Origin: an uncultured Clostridia bacterium
Lineage (GTDB): Bacteria; Bacillota; Clostridia; Christensenellales; Borkfalkiaceae
Reading direction: 5' to 3'
Assembly: GCA_944376035.1 (NCBI GenBank)
Contig: CALWBJ010000046.1
Span: 1-5,956 of the forward strand
DNA length: 5,956 nt
Part shown: positions 1-5,482 of the stretch, piece by piece
Position numbering within the stretch: the first letter of the stretch is position 1
Layout: each line of letters starts with the position of its first letter
Notes under the pieces: generated by a model
The model's input: the letters and a program-made list of their open reading frames with translations, nothing else
Databases searched by the model: none
What the model was told of the DNA's origin: nothing
Position numbers and translations under genes: made by a program

Positions 1-851
1 GCGTAATCACTCTTTATAAAGGAAAAATAGACTATTCAAAGAGCATAGTAATAGGTTGCAGCCAGAGCGGAAAGGCGGCGGATGTTCTGGAAGTTATAAA
101 AAAGGGTAACGAACAGGGCGCTATAACTATTGCCGTAACCAACGACGAAGAAAGTCCTATGGCAAAGGAAGCGAAATACCATCTTTTCTGTAAAGCGGGA
201 CTTGAAAAGAGCGTCGCCGCTACAAAGACATTCAGCGCGCAACTGTTTGTTCTTTTGTGGCTTGCCAGTGAAATCAGCGGAAATAAGGAAAATCTTAAAC
301 TGCTTTCCGGTCTGAAACAGGATATAGAGCAGGTTATTCCTCAGATTGATTCTCTCACAAGTAAATATTCGGAAAAGTTCAAGAATATGAAGAGCGGGTT
401 TGTTCTCAGCAGAGGTATTACCTATTCAATAGCCTTGGAAGCAACTCTTAAATTGCAGGAAACCTGCTATATTCAGATGAAAGGATATGCGGGAAGCGAT
501 TTCTATCACGGGCCTATGGCAATGGTCAATGAAAGTACTCCTGTTATAATTTATTGCGCTAAAAACGACGGGGATGAGGAAATGCAGAGCATAGTCCGCG
601 CCGACCAGATTAAATGCATAGAAAAAATGCTGAGTCTGAACGCGCCCGTACTTCTGGTAACAAACGACTGCGTACTCACAGGCAAATTTGCTAAATGCAA
701 TGACGCGCTTATCAATTTCAGTCTCCCCGAACCTTTTGCAATGTTCGTGTTTGCATTGTTTGCACAGATGTTCGCATGTAAGATAAGTTGCGCAATCGGC
801 AATAATCCCGACAGTCCGAGAGCACTCAACAAAGTTACAATCACAAAATAA
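1..851 (+). CDS. SIS-domain amino-sugar-phosphate isomerase/deaminase (GlmS/AgaS/NagB-II-like), 5' truncated
   Basis: The reading frame is open from base 3 to the TAA at 849-851 (282 codons), and the start lies outside the window. The protein carries two SIS sugar-isomerase domains. The first includes the phosphate-loop motif GCSQSG (about residues 18-23 of the visible part) and EKSVAATKTF. The second starts around SRGITYSIALEATLKLQE. Compared with E. coli GlmS as I recall it, the isomerase residues Glu481, Lys485, Glu488, His504 (in the HGP motif) and the C-terminal Lys603 all have counterparts: the EATLKLQE segment at 438-461, His at 507-509, and Lys in ALNKVTITK near the end. The C-terminal GNNPDSPRALNK pattern is closer to AgaS/NagB-II deaminases than to GlmS. 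No glutaminase domain is visible, but it could lie upstream. The likely role is cytoplasmic interconversion or deamination of a hexosamine-6-phosphate. The NahK-like kinase gene downstream supports amino-sugar use. The family is secure; the exact substrate is not. Confidence 0.85.
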   Translation, partial: VITLYKGKIDYSKSIVIGCSQSGKAADVLEVIKKGNEQGAITIAVTNDEESPMAKEAKYHLFCKAGLEKSVAATKTFSAQLFVLLWLASEISGNKENLKLLSGLKQDIEQVIPQIDSLTSKYSEKFKNMKSGFVLSRGITYSIALEATLKLQETCYIQMKGYAGSDFYHGPMAMVNESTPVIIYCAKNDGDEEMQSIVRADQIKCIEKMLSLNAPVLLVTNDCVLTGKFAKCNDALINFSLPEPFAMFVFALFAQMFACKISCAIGNNPDSPRALNKVTITK

Positions 852-877
852 AATAAAAAAAACAAATAAGGTAAATC

Positions 878-904
878 AATCCCGGGATGATAAATTCCGG
901 GATT
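878..904 (+). terminator. GC-rich hairpin between the SIS gene and the kinase gene (weak terminator or processing/stabilising stem)
   Basis: AATCCCGG (878-885) and CCGGGATT (897-904) form a perfect 8-bp stem. It extends inward by three more pairs (one G·U), leaving a 5-nt loop. The stem starts 26 bases after the upstream stop codon. It is followed by ATTACAGTAA rather than a run of T, so it is a poor intrinsic terminator. No promoter is visible between it and the kinase start at 924. Read-through with a stabilising or attenuating role is therefore at least as likely as full termination. Confidence 0.45.
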
Positions 905-915
905 ATTACAGTAAT

Positions 916-921
916 AGAAGG
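916..921 (+). promoter_or_regulatory. Shine-Dalgarno-like AGAAGG unusually close to the kinase start
   Basis: AGAAGG ends only two bases before the ATG at 924, whereas 5-9 bases is usual. An in-frame TAG at 915-917 rules out any upstream start. The N-terminus from ATG 924 aligns well with NahK proteins, so the start itself is not in doubt. Initiation may be weak or coupled to upstream translation. Confidence 0.4.
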
Positions 922-923
922 TT

Positions 924-2042
924 ATGGATTACGATTTTAAGAATATTTACGCAAATTTTTGCGTGAACGGTAAATTTATTGATTGTGAACCGTACGGAGA
1001 AGGGCATATAAACCGTACTTATCTGTTGCGTCTGCAAAAGGACGGCGAGATAAAAAAATATATTTTTCAGCGTGTAAACAATAAACTTTTTACCGACGTA
1101 CCTAAACTCATGAACAATATAAAACTTGTTACCGAGTTTGCGAGAGAAAAGATACAGGAACGCGGGGGTGACCCTGACCGTGAAACTCTTACCGTCATTC
1201 CCGCAATAGACGGGCTTCCTTACTGGTTTGACGGTGAAAATTATTTCAGAATGTATCTTTTTATAGACGGAGCGACCAGTTATCAGGTTGTGGAAAAACC
1301 CGAACATTTTTATGAATCGGCGGTTGCGTTCGGTAATTTTGCAAATCTTCTTGCCGAATTTGACGCGAAGAATCTTTACGAACCTCTTCCGAGATTTCAC
1401 GATACCGGAAAAAGGTATAATGATTTTATAATGTCTCTCGAAAAGGATGTTAAAGGCAGGGCGGCGGGAATAAAGTCTGAAATAGATTTTGCGCTTTCGG
1501 GTAAATCCGGGGTTAATCTTATTGTCGATAAACTTAAAAGCGGAGAAATACCTACAAAAGTAACTCATAACGACACTAAACTTAACAACGTGCTTATAGA
1601 CGACGTAACAGGAAAAGGGGTTGCGGTAATAGACCTTGATACAATTATGCCGGGAACAATATGCTATGATTTCGGGGATTCGATAAGATTCGGGTGCAAT
1701 CATTCCGCGGAGGACGAGAAAGACCTCGGAAAAGTAAATTTTGACATAAACCTTTTTGAAGAATATACCAAAGGTTATTTTTACGCATTGAAGAGCACGG
1801 TAACGCGTTCGGAAGCGGAAAATCTTGCATTAGGCTCAATACTTATGACTTATGAATGCGGTATAAGGTTTTTGGCGGATTATCTTGACGGCGACGTTTA
1901 TTTTCGTATAAAACGTGAGGGGCATAATCTTGACCGCGCGAGAACACAGTTTAAATTGGTTTCCGATATGGAGAAAAATTTTTCCCGCATGAACGACATT
2001 GTTTTATCTTATTATGATAAATATTCTTGTTCAAAAAAATAA
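924..2042 (+). CDS. nahK: N-acetylhexosamine 1-kinase-like protein (APH/choline-kinase fold)
   Basis: This 372-residue protein has the length and layout of NahK, which phosphorylates GlcNAc or GalNAc at C1 using ATP in the cytoplasm. The N-lobe has YGEGHINRTYLL (about 24-35), a glycine-rich nucleotide-loop segment, followed by IFQRVNNKLF. The C-lobe has the Brenner-type catalytic loop THNDTKLNNVL (214-224): Asp217 is the expected base and Asn222 a metal ligand. IDLDTIMPG (236-244) follows, with Asp237 as the DFG-like Mg ligand, then YDFGDSIRF (248-256). The C-terminal block DGDVYFRIKREGHNLDRARTQ, split here as DGDVYFRIK and REGHNLDRARTQ, is also typical of NahK homologues. In bifidobacteria NahK serves the lacto-N-biose/galacto-N-biose pathway. 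Here the neighbour is an amino-sugar SIS enzyme, with no phosphorylase or uridylyltransferase in view. Another hexosamine or related sugar remains possible as substrate. Confidence 0.85.
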   Translation: MDYDFKNIYANFCVNGKFIDCEPYGEGHINRTYLLRLQKDGEIKKYIFQRVNNKLFTDVPKLMNNIKLVTEFAREKIQERGGDPDRETLTVIPAIDGLPYWFDGENYFRMYLFIDGATSYQVVEKPEHFYESAVAFGNFANLLAEFDAKNLYEPLPRFHDTGKRYNDFIMSLEKDVKGRAAGIKSEIDFALSGKSGVNLIVDKLKSGEIPTKVTHNDTKLNNVLIDDVTGKGVAVIDLDTIMPGTICYDFGDSIRFGCNHSAEDEKDLGKVNFDINLFEEYTKGYFYALKSTVTRSEAENLALGSILMTYECGIRFLADYLDGDVYFRIKREGHNLDRARTQFKLVSDMEKNFSRMNDIVLSYYDKYSCSKK

Positions 2043-2156
2043 TAAGTAACAGAAAGTATATTTTAATAAACAAATTGTAATTAAGATTCTTTTTACTTTA
2101 ACATAATGTTACTAATTGAAAAAGTTTTTTCGGATTATAAAATATTATGTTTTTAT

Positions 2157-2202
2157 ACGCTCTGCACATAGAATAGAGAAAAACTGTTTATGTGCGGGGC
2201 GT
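2157..2202 (+). terminator. Intrinsic terminator-like stem-loop ending the SIS-kinase module
   Basis: ACGCTCTGCACATA (2157-2170) pairs with TATGTGCGGGGCGT (2189-2202) over 14 positions with two G·U wobbles. Two further inner pairs are possible. The loop is about 14-18 nt. It is followed by TTGATTTATTAAATA, which is T-rich but not a pure T run. The stem lies 115 bp after the kinase stop and well before the repressor promoter, as expected for a transcription-unit boundary. Confidence 0.65.
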
Positions 2203-2260
2203 TTGATTTATTAAATATATAAAATGTATATTTATTACTTTCGATATTGTGTTTAAGAGA

Positions 2261-2287
2261 AATATTTCTGATAAAATATTTCAGATA
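2261..2287. repeat. Short tandem-like direct repeat AATATTTCWGATA
   Basis: AATATTTCTGATA (2261-2273) recurs as AATATTTCAGATA (2275-2287), 12 of 13 bases identical with a 14-bp period. The first copy overlaps the perfect palindrome AGAAATATTTCT (2258-2269). It sits about 80-100 bp upstream of the repressor -35 element. It could be a protein-binding site or a product of A/T-rich composition. Confidence 0.3.
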
Positions 2288-2320
2288 TTATATTAAAAGT
2301 TTTAAAATTATTATTAGTTA

Positions 2321-2338
2321 TCGAAGCGGTTACGTAAA
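2321..2338. promoter_or_regulatory. Candidate LacI/CcpA-type operator upstream of the repressor promoter
   Basis: TCGAAGCGGTTACG (2321-2334) matches the Bacillota catabolite-response (cre) consensus TGWAARCGYTWNCW at 10 of 14 positions, including the AAGCGGTTAC core. Overlapping it, GTTACGTAAA (2329-2338) matches 7 of 10 bases of the GTTTCGAAAC palindrome found twice downstream. It lies about 30-40 bp upstream of the -35 element at 2365. Either catabolite control or weak autoregulation could act here; both are inference. Confidence 0.3.
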
Positions 2339-2364
2339 ACAAAGTTCACGTTTAACTTCTGTTC

Positions 2365-2393
2365 TTGACAAGTCTGTTTCTATATGATATTTT
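2365..2393 (+). promoter_or_regulatory. Sigma-70/SigA-type promoter of the LacI-family gene
   Basis: A perfect -35 TTGACA (2365-2370) is followed by a 17-bp spacer and TATTTT (2388-2393, four of six consensus bases), with an extended -10 TG at 2385-2386. Transcription would start near 2400. That leaves a very short leader ahead of the ribosome-binding site at 2404. Confidence 0.65.
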
Positions 2394-2403
2394 AAAAACA
2401 TAT

Positions 2404-2408
2404 GGAGG
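2404..2408 (+). promoter_or_regulatory. Shine-Dalgarno GGAGG that sets the repressor start at 2414
   Basis: GGAGG lies 5 bases before the ATG at 2414. An in-frame ATG at 2402 overlaps this same ribosome-binding site and would add only MEVK. LacI-family proteins normally begin with M-x-TI-x-D-(I/V)-A, as the 2414 start gives. The 2402 codon would also sit almost at the predicted transcription start. ATG 2414 is therefore preferred. Confidence 0.8.
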
Positions 2409-2413
2409 TAAAA

Positions 2414-3409
2414 ATGCCCACAATAGACGATATAGCGAAAATAGCCAAAGTCAATAAATCTACGGTGTCAAAGGCACTGAAAAACAGTCCTGACCTCAAT
2501 AAAGATACTGTTCGCCGTATAAAGAAAATAGCAGGTGAGATAGGTTACGAAAAACATTTCAGAAAAAGTGAGTCAAACAAAGTACTCGGTATTGTTTGTC
2601 CTGAGATAGACGACGCATTTTATTCGCAGATGATAAACGGTCTTGTGCGGCGTGCGGAAAAAGAAGGTTATAAATGCGTTATTTTATCTGACAATTTTGA
2701 TTTCGAGGCAGAAAAAAGTTCGGTGGAATATCTTACCGAAAAAAACGTAGCGGGTATATTCATTGTAAATGCCGAAGTTTTAAAAGGATACGATTTTTAT
2801 GAGATTGTAAAGGAGTGCAGTGTTCCGATAGTCCGTGTTTCGGCAGACAGAAATAACGATGTGTGCGATAATATCTGGATAAACGAAAAAGCGGGAATAG
2901 AAGACGCCATAGAGCATCTTGTTTCTCTCGGACACAGGGAAATTGCCTTTATAGGAGATTGTTACGGAAAATTCAGGCTTGCATGCCTTAAAGAGGCAAT
3001 GAATGAGCGCGGACTTGTTTTTGACGACGGGCTTTGTTTCTTGGGGGCCAGAAGATTTGACAGCGGTTATTCGGGAATAAAAAATATGCTGTCAGGCGGT
3101 AAAAAATTTACGGCCGTATTCGCTCAGTACGACGATGTGGCATTAGGCGTTATCAAAGCGCTCAGGGAAGAGGGGCTAATCGTTCCGGATGACGTTTCCG
3201 TAATAGGGTTCGACGATGCTCACTATTGCGATTTTATCAATCCCGCATTGACAACTATTAACAGTAAGGTCGAAAATCTCTGCGAAATAGCCTTTGCGCT
3301 TTTAAATAAAAAAATTTCCGGGAAAAGCGGGGCTATTCAGTATGTACTCGTCAAACCCGAACTTATTGTCAGACAAACTACTGCAAGGGCAAAAGTTTCG
3401 AAACAATAA
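2414..3409 (+). CDS. LacI/GalR-family transcriptional regulator
   Basis: A 331-residue repressor of standard family length. The N-terminal helix-turn-helix reads TIDDIAKIAKVNKSTVSKAL (3-22). A periplasmic-binding-protein-like effector domain follows, from about VLGIVCPEIDDAFY (57-70), with the family blocks LVSLGHREIAFIG (169-181), AVFAQYDDVALGV (224-236) and the diagnostic VSVIGFDDAHYCDFINPALTTI (split: VSVIGFDD, PALTTI; 251-272). It presumably binds a sugar or sugar phosphate and controls the isomerase-kinase-TIM genes immediately downstream. Two identical palindromic sites flank their promoter. Oddly, the linker after IGY (42-45) reads EKHFRKSESNKV. It lacks the usual PNxxARxL hinge helix and is about four residues short. 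The last codons (AKVSKQ) overlap one of the operator sites. The family is secure; ligand and operator assignment are inference. Confidence 0.93.
   Translation: MPTIDDIAKIAKVNKSTVSKALKNSPDLNKDTVRRIKKIAGEIGYEKHFRKSESNKVLGIVCPEIDDAFYSQMINGLVRRAEKEGYKCVILSDNFDFEAEKSSVEYLTEKNVAGIFIVNAEVLKGYDFYEIVKECSVPIVRVSADRNNDVCDNIWINEKAGIEDAIEHLVSLGHREIAFIGDCYGKFRLACLKEAMNERGLVFDDGLCFLGARRFDSGYSGIKNMLSGGKKFTAVFAQYDDVALGVIKALREEGLIVPDDVSVIGFDDAHYCDFINPALTTINSKVENLCEIAFALLNKKISGKSGAIQYVLVKPELIVRQTTARAKVSKQ
3392..3405. promoter_or_regulatory. Upstream LacI-type operator (AAAGTTTCGAAACA), inside the 3' end of the repressor gene
   Basis: It contains the perfect palindrome GTTTCGAAAC (3395-3404) with the central CG step typical of LacI-family operators. 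The same 14 bases recur at 3519-3532. It covers codons for the last residues of the repressor and ends just before its stop codon. Its centre is about 70 bp upstream of the predicted transcription start of the next gene. Confidence 0.65.
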
Positions 3410-3434
3410 AAATAAAATAAATTTAAATTAACCG

Positions 3435-3463
3435 TTGACAAGGCAATTTTGCTGTGATATACT
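3435..3463 (+). promoter_or_regulatory. Strong sigma-70/SigA-type promoter for the SIS-kinase-TIM genes
   Basis: A perfect TTGACA (3435-3440), a 17-bp spacer and TATACT (3458-3463, five of six) with an extended -10 TG (3455-3456). The predicted start of transcription is near 3470, giving a leader of about 77 nt. Matching sites at 3392-3405 and 3519-3532 flank it, implying a promoter that is strong but repressible. Confidence 0.8.
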
Positions 3464-3518
3464 TTAACTATAAATTTAAAAAATAAATTATTTCAAATTG
3501 TGTTTCATAAACTTTAAT

Positions 3519-3532
3519 AAAGTTTCGAAACA
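3519..3532. promoter_or_regulatory. Downstream LacI-type operator (AAAGTTTCGAAACA) in the isomerase leader
   Basis: The second copy of the 14-bp site; palindrome at 3522-3531. It lies at about +57 and 15-24 bases before the start codon of the next gene. The left half also takes part in an inverted repeat AAACTTT-AAT-AAAGTTT (3509-3525). A further loose dyad, GTTTCATAAAC (3502-3512), sits just upstream and could be a degenerate extra site. Confidence 0.65.
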
Positions 3533-3546
3533 TTTTCGGTGTTAAA

Positions 3547-4143
3547 ATGAAAGATGAAACATTAAAAGCGGTAAAAGAGGCATATAAAATTGAAAGTGAA
3601 TGCATTGCGGAAATGCTCGATTATCTCGATGAGGAAAAATTTTCCGAGGCGGTTGCACTTTTGAAAGACGCTGTAAGGATAGGTACTTGCGGTTGCGGTC
3701 ATTCGGGAATAATTTGCCAGCATCTCGCGCATTTATTATGCTGCATAGAAAGACCCGCTAGGTTTATATCGCCCGCTGAGGCAGTTCACGGTGCGACAGG
3801 TTTTTTACAGAAAGGCGACGTAATGGTTTTTGCGTCCAGGGGAGGAAAAACAAAAGAACTTATACCGATAATGGATATATGCAAAAAGAAAGAAGTTAAA
3901 ATCATAACGGTAACCGAGAATATGGAATCTCCGCTGGCACTCGGGGCAGACGTTGTAATTAAGCAGTATGTGAACAGAGAGACGGATAAATATAATTCCC
4001 AAGGCACGACTTCCACTACTGCGCTATGTATGATTTTTCACGCTTTGCAGACCGCTCTCATTGAGGAAACAGGATTTAAGAATGAGCAGTTTGCGCTTAT
4101 TCATCCCGGCGGAGCGGTAGGCGAAAGGCTTAATAAAAAGTAA
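3547..4143 (+). CDS. Stand-alone SIS-domain sugar-phosphate isomerase (KdsD/GutQ/KpsF-like, no CBS domains)
   Basis: A 198-residue single SIS domain that resembles arabinose-5-phosphate isomerases but stops where their CBS pair would begin. Motifs are GCGHSG (49-54), SPAEAVHG (75-82), the phosphate loop SRGGKTKEL (97-105), GTTSTTA (153-159) and HPGGAVGERL (186-195). Against E. coli KdsD as I recall it, active-site residues align with a constant offset of seven and no gaps: His88 to His81, Glu111 to Glu104, Glu152 to Glu145, His193 to His186. Lys59 is His52 here, and the usual SNSGE loop is SRGGK. An aldose-ketose phosphate isomerisation in the cytoplasm is likely, but the substrate is probably not that of KdsD. 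The catabolic neighbours argue against a lipopolysaccharide role. The start at 3547 has only a weak ribosome-binding site (CGGTG, 3537-3541). The ATG fits the family N-terminus. Confidence 0.85.
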   Translation: MKDETLKAVKEAYKIESECIAEMLDYLDEEKFSEAVALLKDAVRIGTCGCGHSGIICQHLAHLLCCIERPARFISPAEAVHGATGFLQKGDVMVFASRGGKTKELIPIMDICKKKEVKIITVTENMESPLALGADVVIKQYVNRETDKYNSQGTTSTTALCMIFHALQTALIEETGFKNEQFALIHPGGAVGERLNKK

Positions 4144-4167
4144 AATAAATAATTCTACGGTTTTGAT

Positions 4168-4178
4168 GTAACGAAACA
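4168..4178. promoter_or_regulatory. Imperfect third copy of the LacI-type operator upstream of the glycerate kinase gene
   Basis: GTAACGAAACA matches GTTTCGAAACA at 9 of 11 bases and keeps the central CG and the full right half-site. It sits 25 bp after the isomerase stop. It lies between weak promoter-like hexamers TTGATG (4163-4168) and TAGAAA (4186-4191) spaced by 17 bp, each matching consensus at four of six bases. An internal, co-regulated promoter is possible but unproven. Confidence 0.3.
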
Positions 4179-4287
4179 GTTGTTTTAGAAATTTAGAAAT
4201 AAAAAATTTATCTTATATAAGAGTAATTCAAATAATTTACTATTTAGAAAATAAAGTTTTTCTTTAAGTAAAAAAACATAAAAGTAA

Positions 4288-4315
4288 AAAAGTTAATAAC
4301 TTTTCCTAAGGAAAA
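4288..4315 (+). promoter_or_regulatory. Two overlapping hairpins covering the glycerate kinase ribosome-binding site
   Basis: AAAAGTT-AAT-AACTTTT (4288-4304) and TTTTCC-TAA-GGAAAA (4301-4315) share TTTT at 4301-4304, so they cannot form together. The second one holds the only good Shine-Dalgarno candidate, AAGGA (4308-4312), 14 bases before the GTG start. Stems are short and A/U-rich, so stability is doubtful. Confidence 0.3.
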
Positions 4316-4326
4316 CATAGCGCAAC

Positions 4327-5463
4327 GTGAGTAAGTTAAAATTTGTTTTTGCAACAGATTCGTTTAAGGGCAGTTTATCGAACGAACTTATAAACAGTAT
4401 TCTTACCGAATCCGCCCGCTCGGTTTTCGGAGACTGCGAGTGCGTTTCCCTGCCGATAGCCGACGGAGGAGACGGAACGCTCCATTCTCTTACGCGGATT
4501 TACGGAGGAGAAATAAGGGCGTTGGAGGTGTGCGGTCCGCTTTTCGGAAAGGTCAAAGCCTCTTTCGGCGATGCGGGAGAAACTGCCGTCATTTCCATGA
4601 ATGAAGCGTCGGGGCTAACTCTTATACCCGAATCAAAGAAAAACCCGTTGTTTACGACTACTTACGGTACAGGAGAACTTATACTTCATGCCGTGAAAAA
4701 CGGATATAAAAAGATAATAGTAACTCTTGGCGGCAGCGCTACAAACGACGGCGGTATAGGGGCGCTTACCGCGTTAGGTTACAGGTTCATAAAAAAAGAC
4801 GGAAGCACTGCAAAAGGTATCGGCGGAGAACTTAACGATATAACGGATATCGATTTATCTCAAGCAGTTGATTTAAGCGACATAGAAATGGTCGTATTGT
4901 GTGATGTGGTTAATCCCTTTATCGGACCGAACGGCGCTACTTATGTTTTCGGCAGACAGAAAGGTGCTGACGAAGAGTCTCTTTCTATACTTGAATCGGG
5001 CATGAAAAATCTTGCCGCGGTAATAGAGAAAAAAACAGGTAAAGACGTTCGGCATATAGTCGGCGGTGGCGCAGCGGGAGGACTGGGCGCAGCTCTTAAC
5101 GTTTTTCTCGGTGGCGCTATAAAATCAGGCATTAACGTTATGCTCGACGCAGTGAATTTTGACAGCGTTATAAAAGACGCTGCCTGCGTAATAACGGGTG
5201 AGGGGCGATTGGATTTTCAGTCGGTTGACGGTAAGTTGGTTTCCGGCGTCGCGATTCGTGCCAAAAAACAGAACGTGCCGGTTATTGCTATTTGCGGAAG
5301 TTTTGGAGATGGCGCGGAGAAGATTTATGATACGGGAGTGGTTTCGGCTTATTCAATAATAGACCGACCGAGCCTACTAAACGAAATTCTAAACCGCTCG
5401 GAAGAACTCTATCGAAATACTGCCGATAATGTTTTCAGAACAATAAAAGCGTTTATAAAATAA
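4327..5463 (+). CDS. glxK: Glycerate kinase (GlxK/GarK family, glycerate 2-kinase type)
   Basis: A 378-residue protein of typical family length that phosphorylates D-glycerate with ATP, feeding 2-phosphoglycerate into lower glycolysis. The family motifs occur in order: ATDSFKGSLS (9-18), PIADGGDGTL (43-52), TYGTGELI (112-119), TLGGSATNDGG (133-143), CDVVNPFIG (192-200), FGRQKGA (208-214), GGGAAGGLGAAL (246-257), TGEGRLDFQS (290-299). The start is GTG at 4327: a TAG at 4318-4320 closes the frame upstream and no other start codon lies before the conserved DSFKG. The nearest Shine-Dalgarno is 14 bases away and may be folded into a hairpin, so translation may be weak or controlled. The gene follows the isomerase gene by 183 bp and precedes the TIM-like gene by 49 bp. 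The pathway apparently yields glycerate, or glycerate is its substrate; the source sugar is not visible here. Confidence 0.92.
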   Translation: MSKLKFVFATDSFKGSLSNELINSILTESARSVFGDCECVSLPIADGGDGTLHSLTRIYGGEIRALEVCGPLFGKVKASFGDAGETAVISMNEASGLTLIPESKKNPLFTTTYGTGELILHAVKNGYKKIIVTLGGSATNDGGIGALTALGYRFIKKDGSTAKGIGGELNDITDIDLSQAVDLSDIEMVVLCDVVNPFIGPNGATYVFGRQKGADEESLSILESGMKNLAAVIEKKTGKDVRHIVGGGAAGGLGAALNVFLGGAIKSGINVMLDAVNFDSVIKDAACVITGEGRLDFQSVDGKLVSGVAIRAKKQNVPVIAICGSFGDGAEKIYDTGVVSAYSIIDRPSLLNEILNRSEELYRNTADNVFRTIKAFIK

Positions 5464-5482
5464 AATTTTGTTTAAATTTTGG

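Larger units (their letters stand above)
2043..2413. other. Long AT-rich intergenic region between the kinase and repressor genes
   Basis: These 371 bases hold no convincing coding sequence on either strand. From left to right they contain: a small inverted repeat TAACAT-A-ATGTTA (2099-2111) of unknown meaning; the terminator stem at 2157-2202; an A/T-only inverted repeat (2212-2234); a perfect 12-bp palindrome AGAAATATTTCT (2258-2269) overlapping a short direct repeat; a LacI/CcpA-like site (2321-2338); and the repressor promoter (2365-2393). The A/T-only elements may be chance, given the base composition. Confidence 0.7.

Noticed and set aside
551..865. Minus-strand frame (104 codons) with hydrophobic N-terminus opposite the first SIS gene
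   Set aside because: It overlaps the conserved C-terminal SIS domain and has no supporting ribosome-binding site or motif. Its hydrophobic start simply mirrors the A/T-rich intergenic DNA.
906..1703. Long open frame on the minus strand (265 codons) opposite the kinase gene
   Set aside because: It lies antisense to a clearly recognisable NahK-like protein, has no family motifs, and is rich in the residues expected from reversed coding sequence. It is a shadow.
2118..2131. GAAAAA-G-TTTTTTC as a terminator
   Set aside because: The loop would be a single base and the stem almost wholly A/T, so it cannot form a stable hairpin. The stem at 2157-2202 is far better.
2402..2413. Alternative repressor start at ATG 2402 (adds MEVK)
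   Set aside because: The codon overlaps the GGAGG that serves ATG 2414, sits nearly at the predicted transcription start, and does not fit the LacI-family N-terminus.
4211..4222. 12-bp palindrome TCTTATATAAGA as an operator
   Set aside because: It is all A/T but for its ends, has no second copy in the window, and such palindromes are expected in sequence this A/T-rich.
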